A stretch of 64,000 nt of DNA, taken from NCBI GenBank assembly GCA_943912755.1, contig CALTWF010000014.1, forward strand, positions 1 to 64,000, read 5' to 3'. Positions 51,374-59,274 of this stretch are shown one piece after another; position 1 is the first letter of the stretch; every line of letters begins with the position of its first letter. The position numbers and the translations under genes are program-made. A model generated the notes under the pieces. That model was not told the origin of the DNA. It ran no database searches and saw only the letters and a list, made by a program, of their open reading frames with translations. The stretch comes from an uncultured Pseudomonas sp. Lineage in GTDB: Bacteria; Pseudomonadota; Gammaproteobacteria; Pseudomonadales; Pseudomonadaceae.

Positions 51374-52339
51374 ATGCGCGCGCTACCTCTCATACCGCTC
51401 TTGCTCAGCGGCTGCCTGACCTTGCCGGCCTACGCCGCCAATTCGTCGACAGAAGCCGCTGACTGGCTCAACCGCCTGGCGCGGGCCGAGCAGGAGCAGA
51501 GTTACCAAGGGACCTTCGTTTACGAACGCAATGGCAGTTTTTCCACCCACGACATCTGGCATCGCGTCCAGAACGGCAAAGTCAGCGAGCGGCTCCTGCA
51601 GCTCGACGGCCCGGCCCAGGAAGTCGTGCGCGTGGATGGCCAGACCCAGTGCGTGAGCGGGTCCCTGGTTGCCGGAGTGGGCAATGCGACACAGTCGTCG
51701 GCGCGAGTGCTCGATCCCCTGAAATTGATGAGCTGGTACGACCTGAGTGTCGCCGGGCAATCCCGGGTAGCCGGGCGCGACGTGGTGATCGTCACCTTGC
51801 GTCCGCGTGACCAGCATCGTTATGCCTTCGAGCTGCATCTGGACAAGGAAACCGCGCTGCCGCTGAAATCCTTGCTGATCAACGAGAAGGAGCAACTGCT
51901 CGAACGCTTCCAGTTCACCCGCCTGGATACCCGCGACATTCCGGATGACGCGGAGCTCAAGGCCAGCACCAATTGCCGTCCGCTGGCCCCGACCACCGGG
52001 CAGGTCAACGAAGCCGTCGCCGGATGGCGTTCCGACTGGCTGCCACCGGGCTTCGAACTGGTCAACAGCAGCGTGCGCAAGGATGCCGACGGCAAGCACA
52101 GCGTCAGCAGCCTGATGTACGACGATGGCCTGGCACGTTTCTCGGTGTTCCTAGAAGCGCTCGATAGCGGTAGCGGCTTCGATACGCGCACCCAGCTGGG
52201 TCCGACCGTCGCGGTATCGCGGCAGCTGACCACGCCCAAAGGCGAAATGATGGTAACGGTGGTGGGGGAGATCCCTATCGGTACTGCCGAGCACGTGGCC
52301 TTGTCGATGCGCCCGCAGGACGCCCAGGCAGGTCAGTAA
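51374..52339 (+). CDS. mucB: Periplasmic anti-sigma stabiliser MucB (RseB-like)
   Basis: 321 residues with AAGGAGG before the ATG and a signal peptide ending at PAYAA. The two RseB-type domains include WLNRLARAEQEQSYQGTFVY and the later SDWLPPGFELVNSSV. It binds MucA in the periplasm and shields it from proteolysis. No mucC is found after it. Confidence 0.95.
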   Translation: MRALPLIPLLLSGCLTLPAYAANSSTEAADWLNRLARAEQEQSYQGTFVYERNGSFSTHDIWHRVQNGKVSERLLQLDGPAQEVVRVDGQTQCVSGSLVAGVGNATQSSARVLDPLKLMSWYDLSVAGQSRVAGRDVVIVTLRPRDQHRYAFELHLDKETALPLKSLLINEKEQLLERFQFTRLDTRDIPDDAELKASTNCRPLAPTTGQVNEAVAGWRSDWLPPGFELVNSSVRKDADGKHSVSSLMYDDGLARFSVFLEALDSGSGFDTRTQLGPTVAVSRQLTTPKGEMMVTVVGEIPIGTAEHVALSMRPQDAQAGQ

Positions 52340-52604
52340 CCCTTCGGGAGTTGCATGTGTACATGGACGACAAAAGGATGAAAGGCATGTCCCAGAGCCG
52401 CTGACATGATTGGTAAGCCTTCAAGTTTGCAAACTCATCCAGATTTTTCTATAGGTCAGGCCCTTGCGGGTCTGGCCTTTCCTGCTGTTGCAGCCTCAAG
52501 AAATGTCGATGTTCCAGGCCTGGTCGCAGCCTTCGGGTTGCCGCCGGGCCTTTTTCATTGGCAGGTCCCTACTGCTTAACCACGCTCGTTGTGACGGGAG
52601 CCGT
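52340..52604 (+). other. mucB-mucD spacer; no mucC
   Basis: In P. aeruginosa a membrane-protein gene, mucC, occupies this place. Here there are only 265 bases with a terminator-like hairpin (52454-52482), so mucD is probably separated from the algU-mucAB message or served by its own promoter. Confidence 0.65.
52454..52482 (+). terminator. Terminator-like hairpin after mucB
   Basis: GGTCAGGCCC-ttgc-GGGTCTGGCC, a 10-bp stem with G-T pairs, followed by TTTCCT. Termination may be incomplete because the T-run is short. Confidence 0.6.
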
Positions 52605-54035
52605 ATGTCAATACCACGCTTGAAATCCTATCTATCGCTGTTTGCCGCCGTGCTCATGCTCGGCCAGATGGCCACTGCGCAAGCCGAAGCCCTGCCGGAC
52701 TTCACCACCCTGGTCGAGCAGGCCTCGCCGGCGGTGGTGAACATCAGTACCAAGCAGAAGCTGCCGGATCGCAAGTACGCCCAGGGTCAGATGCCGGACC
52801 TGGAAGGCCTGCCGCCGATGTTCCGCGAGTTCTTCGAGCGCAGCATTCCGCAGCAGCCGCGCCAGCCCCGTGGCGACCGCCAGCGCGAAGCACAGTCGCT
52901 GGGCTCGGGCTTCATCATCTCGGATGACGGCTACGTGCTGACCAACAACCACGTGATCGCCGATGCCGACGAAATCATCGTCCGCCTGTCCGACCGCAGC
53001 GAGCTGCAGGCCAAGCTGGTCGGCACCGACCCGCGTACCGACGTGGCCCTGCTCAAGGTCGACGGCAAGAACCTGCCGACGGTGAAACTGGGCGACTCGT
53101 CGAAGCTGAAAGTCGGCGAGTGGGTGCTGGCCATCGGCTCGCCGTTCGGCTTCGACCACTCGGTGACCAAGGGTATCGTCAGCGCCAAGGGCCGCACCCT
53201 GCCGAACGACACCTACGTGCCGTTCATCCAGACCGACGTGGCGATCAACCCGGGCAACTCCGGTGGCCCGCTGTTCAACATGAATGGCGAGGTGGTCGGC
53301 ATCAACTCGCAGATCTTCACCCGCTCCGGCGGCTTCATGGGCCTGTCGTTCGCCATCCCGATCGACGTCGCCCTGGACGTTTCCAACCAGCTGAAGAAAG
53401 ACGGCAAGGTCAGTCGCGGCTGGCTCGGCGTGGTGATCCAGGAGGTCAACAAGGACCTGGCCGAATCCTTCGGTCTCGACAAGCCGGCCGGCGCCCTGGT
53501 CGCCCAGGTTCTCGAAGACGGCCCGGCAGCCAAGGGTGGCCTGCAGGTGGGCGACGTGATCCTCAGCATGAACGGCCAGCCGATCGTCATGTCTGCCGAC
53601 CTGCCGCATCTGGTGGGTGGTCTGAAGGACGGTGCCAAGGCCAAGCTGGAAATCATCCGCAACGGCAAGCGCCAGAACCTCGATGTCACCATCGGCGCAC
53701 TGCCTGACGAAGACCAGGAAGTCACCACCACCCCGGGCGGCGCCGTCGAGCGCAGCAGCAACCGCCTTGGTGTGAGCGTGTCGGACCTGACTGCCGAGCA
53801 GAAGAAAACCCTCGAACTGCAGGGCGGCGTGGTCATCAAGGATGTCCAGGATGGTCCGGCGGCGTTGATCGGCCTGCGTCCGGGCGATGTCATCAGCCAC
53901 CTGAACAACCAGGCGATCGCCTCGGCCAAGCAGTTCACCGAAATCGCCAAGGAACTGCCGAAGAATCGTTCGGTGTCGATGCGCGTTCTGCGTCAGGGAC
54001 GTGCCAGCTTCATCACCTTCAAACTCGCCGAATAA
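52605..54035 (+). CDS. mucD: Periplasmic serine protease MucD (HtrA/DegP-like)
   Basis: 476 residues from the ATG at 52605 (GGGAG upstream); earlier in-frame ATGs are not supported. A signal peptide ends near AQAEA. The trypsin-like domain carries the triad His116 (TNNHVI), Asp146 (DVALLK) and Ser219 (NPGNSGGPL). Two PDZ domains follow (about 275-375 and 390-470). It degrades misfolded periplasmic proteins and restrains AlgU activation. A strong terminator follows, and then the accessory block starts. Confidence 0.95.
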   Translation: MSIPRLKSYLSLFAAVLMLGQMATAQAEALPDFTTLVEQASPAVVNISTKQKLPDRKYAQGQMPDLEGLPPMFREFFERSIPQQPRQPRGDRQREAQSLGSGFIISDDGYVLTNNHVIADADEIIVRLSDRSELQAKLVGTDPRTDVALLKVDGKNLPTVKLGDSSKLKVGEWVLAIGSPFGFDHSVTKGIVSAKGRTLPNDTYVPFIQTDVAINPGNSGGPLFNMNGEVVGINSQIFTRSGGFMGLSFAIPIDVALDVSNQLKKDGKVSRGWLGVVIQEVNKDLAESFGLDKPAGALVAQVLEDGPAAKGGLQVGDVILSMNGQPIVMSADLPHLVGGLKDGAKAKLEIIRNGKRQNLDVTIGALPDEDQEVTTTPGGAVERSSNRLGVSVSDLTAEQKKTLELQGGVVIKDVQDGPAALIGLRPGDVISHLNNQAIASAKQFTEIAKELPKNRSVSMRVLRQGRASFITFKLAE

Positions 54036-54053
54036 GCCTCGGCGGTTTGCAAG

Positions 54054-54078
54054 AAGGGCAGCCTCGGCTGCCCTTTTT
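54054..54078 (+). terminator. Intrinsic terminator after mucD
   Basis: AAGGGCAGC-ctcg-GCTGCCCTT followed by TTT, 20 bases after the mucD stop. It separates the alg/muc message from the inserted Ig-like block. Confidence 0.93.
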
Positions 54079-54144
54079 CGTGGCTGAAAATAGTCGATTG
54101 TGCAGGCCCTTGAATCCATTGGAATTCCCCGGATTCACGGGCTG

Positions 54145-54164
54145 TACCTGATATTTCTGTCAGT
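54145..54164 (+). promoter_or_regulatory. 20-bp lux-box-like dyad, copy 3
   Basis: ACCTGATATTTCTGTCAGTT, one base different from copy 1 and two from copy 2, although 21-23 kb away. It is 92 bases before the ATG of the large Ig/RCC1-like gene. The -10 at the expected spacing is weak (TTTCAA). Confidence 0.6.
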
Positions 54165-54255
54165 TGTGCGCCTCCAGCGCTTGGCTTTCAATCGGTGCAA
54201 CCTCGTTCGTGCCGCAAGCACGTTTCTCGGGTTCGACATGATCTGGAGAGCACCC

Positions 54256-57200
54256 ATGACCAGCCACCACTCTACCGACAAAGCCCAATCCCCCATGACC
54301 GGCGGCCTCGCCGAGCGGCTTCCCCTGTCCACCCAGAAAATCCATGCACGGTTTGCGGCGGATGCCACCGCGCATGATGGTGAAGTCCAGAGCCTCGAAC
54401 CGGCATTCATTCCCGGAATGATTGAGGGCCTGAAGACCGAGGGTGCGGATGGCGGAGTCAATCACGCCATGTTGCTATCCCACAACTCGGGGCTGCTGAT
54501 CAGCATCCTGAGATATATGAACATGCGGGAAGGCGATTGGGTCAGGGTGTACTGGGGGGATGACAGCACGCCGGTTGCATCCGATGGCATCCTGGAAGAG
54601 AACCTGGATGAGGAAATCTTTTCGATGTACGTCCCTGCCGGCCGTGTGCCGGAAGGGCTGAACAGCCTGTATTACATCGTGACCCGCGCGGGTAGTGGCA
54701 ACCAGGAAAGGTCCCTGCCGCTGAACATCCTCGTGCGCACCCTGTATCCCGGTGGTACCGATCCCGAACCTGACACGCCCAGCCATGAACTCCTGGCCGC
54801 TCCGCTTCCCGATCTGCCCGATAGCGGCATCATCGATGAGGATGCGGCGAAGGACGGGATCGTCGTCACCATCGAGCAATACCCCAACATGCGGGTATAC
54901 GACACCATCATGCTCAGTTGGGGGGGCGAGATGGTCGAGCACGAGGTGACCCAGGCCGAGGCCGATGCCGGGTCGGTGGACATCCTGGTCGCCGAGGCGA
55001 CGATCCTCGCCGCTGGCGCTGGCGATCCGGTAGTGCTGGTGTACTGGGTCCTCGACGAGGTGCACAACCGCTCCAGCGGCTGGTCCCTGCGTACCGAAGT
55101 CATCGTGGAGGTCGGCGAAGACTTGCTGGAAGCACCGGTGATCCACAACCCGGATCCGGATGCGGAATTCCAGGATGTGATCGACCTGGACAAGATCGGC
55201 GATGCCGATGTGGACATCGACATCATGGTTCTGCGCGGTACCGGAATCGAGGCGGGCGACATGGTCGAGCTGACCTGGGTCGGTACCACTTCGCAGGGTT
55301 TGCCGGTGATCGTCGAGTTCGAGCCCGAGGAAGTGAACAAGGCGCCGCCGACGGTCGTGAGTTTCATCCTGCCCAACGCCAGCCTGTTGTCGCTGGCCCA
55401 GGGCCGTGGCGTCGCCTCCTACGTGATCACGCGTGATGGCAGTGCGGTAGGGGCATCCAAACGGGCGGTGGTGAGTTTCATCGGCGTGGAAAAACGCCTG
55501 CCCAAGCCCGTGGTTTCCGATGTGGTCAATGGCGCCCTCGATCCGACACTGGCCAGCGTCACGGTCACCGTGGCCGGTGATTCGCTGGAGGGCGGCGACA
55601 CGCTGTACATCACCTGGCTGGGTACGCGCTCCAACGGCACGCCGCTGCTGGAAGAGTTCAGGCGCAGTATCAGTGGGGGCAACGCCGGCAAGCCGGTCAC
55701 CGTCACCATTACCGGCGAGACACTGATTGCGCCGCTCAACGGCGGCACCGTCAGCGTCTACTACCGTCTGGTCAAGTTTGCCGGCGGTACCTCGCTCGAA
55801 TCCGATCGCGAGCTGCTCATGGTCGGTGAAGCCCAGTTCGAGCTGCCAGCACCGTTCACCCGTCCGCCTTCGGACAGTGGGGCACTCGATCCAGAAGACA
55901 TCGTCGACCAGCTGGAAATCGTCATCCTGCCTTACCCGAGCATGCAGGCCGGGCAGGTCCTGCATCTCTCCTGGCGCGCCAGTGGCGGCGGGCAGCACAG
56001 CGATTTCCTGCCGATCAGCCAGCCGATCGAAGGCCAGACCGTGACGTTCTACATGGACCGGTCGCTGGTCGAGGAGTTTTTGGGCGAAGACATCGAGGTG
56101 ACGTACCGGGTGGAGCAGTCCGGTGAGCCGACCCGACTGTCGGCCCCTGCCAAGTTCACGGTCGGTGCCAAGGCGGCGCCGTTGCCGGTCCCCGAAGTGG
56201 TCGAGGCCCAAGACGGTGTGTTGAACCCGGCCGATGCGCTGGACGGCGCGACGGTGCGGATCCCGGTCGAGGCCGGGCTGGAGGCCGGCGATGACGTGGA
56301 AGTGACCTGGAGCGGCAGCAAGCCCGGAGGTGTGAGCACGGTCAGCCGCTTGGTGTTGGCCGAACATGTCGGCAAGCCCTTCGACCTGACCGTCGACTAC
56401 CAGTACGTGGACGTCAACGCCGACGGCACCGTAGTGGTGTCCTACAAGGTCTTCAAGCAGAACGGCAATGTGCCAACGTCCGCCGCGCTGACCCTGAGCG
56501 TGCAGCGTTCCTCGCTGCCGCTGCCGGTCATCCTCCAGGCCGAAGACGATCAGCTCAACCCGGACGATGTCCTGCAAGGTGCCACGGTGCGGATCAATGC
56601 CGCCGCGCAATTCAAGGCTGGCGACGTGGTGACCGTGGTGGTCGCCAGCCGGGTTGCCGGCGGTTCCACCAGCATTCCCTACACGGTGCCCTCTGGCGGT
56701 GGCGGACAGCCGGTGCAGGTGACCATTCCCTACAACATCGTCAATGCCAGCAACGGCTCCGACTTCGACCTGGCCTACGAGATCCAGAGGGCCGCGGGCG
56801 GGCCGGTGGAGCCTTCCGGTAGCGTTACCTACTACGTCAACCGCGAAGTCGGCTCCGGCCCCCTGCGGGTGATGGGCGCGCGCTTCAACGTCAATACCTA
56901 TCGCGCCTCCGGCGCGCCGCGGATGATCAGTGCCTTCCACGACGCCACCCTGTTGCCGATGCTGGCTGAGTGGCGCTACGAGGGCGAAAGCCAGTGGACG
57001 GCCCGCTCCCACTGGTTCGATAACAAGCCGTGGCTGAAGCTGTATGTGCGCAGCGATAGCCAGACCATCGAGCTGCGCCCCTGCAACGTCGTGGGCAATG
57101 GTGTCGACACCACCGCCAACGGTTCCGCAGCCTTTGCCGTGATGCGCGATGAAGTCCTGGTCGGTAGCGAGCTGGAGGTCGATATGCGTGCCTGGGGCAA

Positions 57201-58305
57201 CGCGAGCTATGGCGGCAGTCTCACGCCGACGCAGATCACCCTCAAGAACGTCGCGGAAATCACCGGCAGCAGCAACGGTTATGTGGCCCGCCTGCGTGAC
57301 GGCTACGTGGTGCGCTGGGGCGGGGCGGCGGATGTGCCACAGAATGGCAACTACGCACAGGTCCGCAGCAATGCCCAGGCGTTCTGCGGGCGGCTCACGG
57401 ACGGCACGCTGGTCGCCTGGGGGCCTGCTACCCATGGCGTTCCGGTGTCGGAAGCGGCCCTGGCGCACAAGGACTATGTCGAGGTGGTCGGGGCGGCCAC
57501 GGCGTTTGCCGCACGGCGTGCCTCCGGGCATGTGGTGGCCTGGGGCAACCCGGCCATGGGCGGGAAAATGAAGGAAGGCCAGGAGGTGCTGGGCAATATC
57601 ATCCAGTTGGCAGGCAACTACGGTGCGTTCGCCGCGTTGCGTGACGGTGGTGGTTCGAAATCGGTGATCGCCTGGGGGCATGACAGCTATGGCGGCGATG
57701 CCAGCAAGGTCGCCGGGCTGACCAACGTCAAGGCGCTGGGTGCCGCTACTGCCCAGGCCTTCAGCATTCTGCTGGATGACGGCAGCGTCCAGGCCTGGGG
57801 GCCGGAGTCCCATGGTGGTGTGGTGCCGAGCGATATCCTGGCGATGAGGGATATCGTCGAAATCACCAGCACCTGGCATGCCATGTGCGCCCGGCGGGCG
57901 AGCGGCCATGTCGTGGCGTGGGGCAACCCCGCCAACGGCGGCAACGTCGGGGAGGATATCGCGGTAATCCGGGACATCGTGTCCGTGGTCGGCAGTTCCT
58001 GGAGTTTCGCCGCTTTGCGCCGCAACGGCACGGTGGTTGCCTGGGGGATGCCGGCCACGGGAGGCGACACCTCTGCGGTGGCAGCGCAACTGGTCAACGT
58101 TCGGGCGATTTATGCCAACAGCCATGGTTTCACGGCCCTGACCAGTGACGGTCGGGTGGTGACCTGGGGCGTGCCGGCAGGCGGCGGCGACAGCAGCCTG
58201 GTCCAGCATGAGCTCACCGGCAAGCTCGGCCATTCCCGTGTGGTGCCCGCCGAGGAGGCCGCGCAACTGGGCCTGACTGCAACCAACGACCAGGGCCAGG
58301 CCTGA
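54256..58305 (+). CDS. Uncharacterised 1349-residue Ig-like and RCC1-like repeat protein
   Basis: 1349 residues from the ATG at 54256 (GGAGAG seven bases before); the longer frame is rejected. There is no signal peptide or membrane helix. After a disordered start, about seven Ig-like modules of 105-120 residues follow (beginning near 50, 178, 292, 415, 531, 643 and 754). Most open with a LPxPxV hinge (LPKPVV, LPVPEV, LPLPVI) and contain a GDxVxVTWxG strand. A linker (865-975) leads to about eight RCC1-like units of 40-45 residues (978-1320), each with AWGxPxxGG and an aromatic-Ala-Ala-Leu-Arg-Gly pattern, predicted to form a beta-propeller. The Ig modules resemble those of the two 646-residue proteins. 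First gene of a three-gene unit. Function is unknown; propeller and Ig domains suggest protein or glycan binding. Confidence 0.8.
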   Translation: MTSHHSTDKAQSPMTGGLAERLPLSTQKIHARFAADATAHDGEVQSLEPAFIPGMIEGLKTEGADGGVNHAMLLSHNSGLLISILRYMNMREGDWVRVYWGDDSTPVASDGILEENLDEEIFSMYVPAGRVPEGLNSLYYIVTRAGSGNQERSLPLNILVRTLYPGGTDPEPDTPSHELLAAPLPDLPDSGIIDEDAAKDGIVVTIEQYPNMRVYDTIMLSWGGEMVEHEVTQAEADAGSVDILVAEATILAAGAGDPVVLVYWVLDEVHNRSSGWSLRTEVIVEVGEDLLEAPVIHNPDPDAEFQDVIDLDKIGDADVDIDIMVLRGTGIEAGDMVELTWVGTTSQGLPVIVEFEPEEVNKAPPTVVSFILPNASLLSLAQGRGVASYVITRDGSAVGASKRAVVSFIGVEKRLPKPVVSDVVNGALDPTLASVTVTVAGDSLEGGDTLYITWLGTRSNGTPLLEEFRRSISGGNAGKPVTVTITGETLIAPLNGGTVSVYYRLVKFAGGTSLESDRELLMVGEAQFELPAPFTRPPSDSGALDPEDIVDQLEIVILPYPSMQAGQVLHLSWRASGGGQHSDFLPISQPIEGQTVTFYMDRSLVEEFLGEDIEVTYRVEQSGEPTRLSAPAKFTVGAKAAPLPVPEVVEAQDGVLNPADALDGATVRIPVEAGLEAGDDVEVTWSGSKPGGVSTVSRLVLAEHVGKPFDLTVDYQYVDVNADGTVVVSYKVFKQNGNVPTSAALTLSVQRSSLPLPVILQAEDDQLNPDDVLQGATVRINAAAQFKAGDVVTVVVASRVAGGSTSIPYTVPSGGGGQPVQVTIPYNIVNASNGSDFDLAYEIQRAAGGPVEPSGSVTYYVNREVGSGPLRVMGARFNVNTYRASGAPRMISAFHDATLLPMLAEWRYEGESQWTARSHWFDNKPWLKLYVRSDSQTIELRPCNVVGNGVDTTANGSAAFAVMRDEVLVGSELEVDMRAWGNASYGGSLTPTQITLKNVAEITGSSNGYVARLRDGYVVRWGGAADVPQNGNYAQVRSNAQAFCGRLTDGTLVAWGPATHGVPVSEAALAHKDYVEVVGAATAFAARRASGHVVAWGNPAMGGKMKEGQEVLGNIIQLAGNYGAFAALRDGGGSKSVIAWGHDSYGGDASKVAGLTNVKALGAATAQAFSILLDDGSVQAWGPESHGGVVPSDILAMRDIVEITSTWHAMCARRASGHVVAWGNPANGGNVGEDIAVIRDIVSVVGSSWSFAALRRNGTVVAWGMPATGGDTSAVAAQLVNVRAIYANSHGFTALTSDGRVVTWGVPAGGGDSSLVQHELTGKLGHSRVVPAEEAAQLGLTATNDQGQA

Positions 58306-58329
58306 CGCCCGTGCATAGAGGACGCTGAA

Positions 58330-59211
58330 ATGAACTCAATAAAGATGGACCTCGCGGCGCCCAGCGTCGATGGCGTGGTCAATGGCGAGCTGGACCCGAG
58401 CAGCGTGCCCGAGGGGGGCGCGCTGGCGCATATCCTCGATGTGTCCACGGACTGGAGCGAGCAAACCCTGACCCTGTATCTGCGTGATGACGGCGGCAGC
58501 GTGCTGCATCAACGGGAGTGGCCGATCGGCCCCCATGGCCGCCCGATCACCCTGCCGATTCCCAAGGACGTGCTGGTGGCCAATACCGGCAAGGACGTGA
58601 CGGTCAGCTACAGCATTACTGGCGTCGGCGATTCCCACCCGCTCGCATTCAAGCTCGGGCAGGGGTTCGCGGGGGCGGTGGAGTTCGACCTGTCGGTGCA
58701 TAACTACCTGGTCGCCTACACCCACTCGGAGGCCCGGCCGCCCGAGGAACCGCCCGCGTTCACCCGAATGCAGCGAGCCTTGCCGGGTGCCAGTGGCTAC
58801 AGCAGCAGCGACGAGAAAGTCGCGCGGGTCGATAGCCTCGGTGTCGTTACCGCGCTGTGCAACGGCGTGGCCACCATCACGGCATCCGGCGCGCCCTCGG
58901 GACCCGCCAGCTACCAACTGACGGTCAAGGGGATCGACGAACTGCATGTGCTGAGCAGCTCGGCGACCTGGTCCGGGGCCGACCAGCTGTGCCGCGACAT
59001 CGGCCTGAGCCTGCCCTCGGTCGCGGACTTCGCCCGTCTGAAGCTGTTCTATCCGCTGCCGATCGGCTTCTACCTGGACCTGCCGCCTTATCCGGTCTGG
59101 GGCACATTCCTCGGCGCGGACACGGCCAATACCTATGACCTCAACCAGGGGGACGCTGCAGCCGAGGATATTTCCGCCCTGTTGCAGGCAGTGGGCGTAC
59201 TGCACGGCTGA
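58330..59211 (+). CDS. Uncharacterised Ig/Big2/lectin-like protein
   Basis: 293 residues, 24 bases after the previous stop codon, so co-transcribed. An N-terminal Ig-like module (about 10-115, PSVDGVVNGELDPSSVPEGG) resembles those of the upstream protein. It is followed by a Big2-type module (about 120-200) with YSSSDEKVARVDSLGVVTAL and a C-terminal part (about 205-293). The latter, with WSGADQLCRDIGLSLPSVAD, resembles the start of the C-type-lectin-like end domain of intimin/invasin-type adhesins. There is no signal peptide. It looks like a binding tip made as a separate chain, but this is inference from pattern only. Confidence 0.7.
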   Translation: MNSIKMDLAAPSVDGVVNGELDPSSVPEGGALAHILDVSTDWSEQTLTLYLRDDGGSVLHQREWPIGPHGRPITLPIPKDVLVANTGKDVTVSYSITGVGDSHPLAFKLGQGFAGAVEFDLSVHNYLVAYTHSEARPPEEPPAFTRMQRALPGASGYSSSDEKVARVDSLGVVTALCNGVATITASGAPSGPASYQLTVKGIDELHVLSSSATWSGADQLCRDIGLSLPSVADFARLKLFYPLPIGFYLDLPPYPVWGTFLGADTANTYDLNQGDAAAEDISALLQAVGVLHG

Positions 59212-59274
59212 TCACTGCGCGCTAGCGAGAAAGCCCGCCGTGCGCTGACGGCGGGGCGTTCGGGAGGTAACGAC

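Noticed and set aside
54475..58266. Open frame of 1263 codons on the minus strand
   Set aside because: Antisense to the Ig/RCC1-like gene; the sense frame has a good ribosome binding site, recognisable repeats and protein-like composition.
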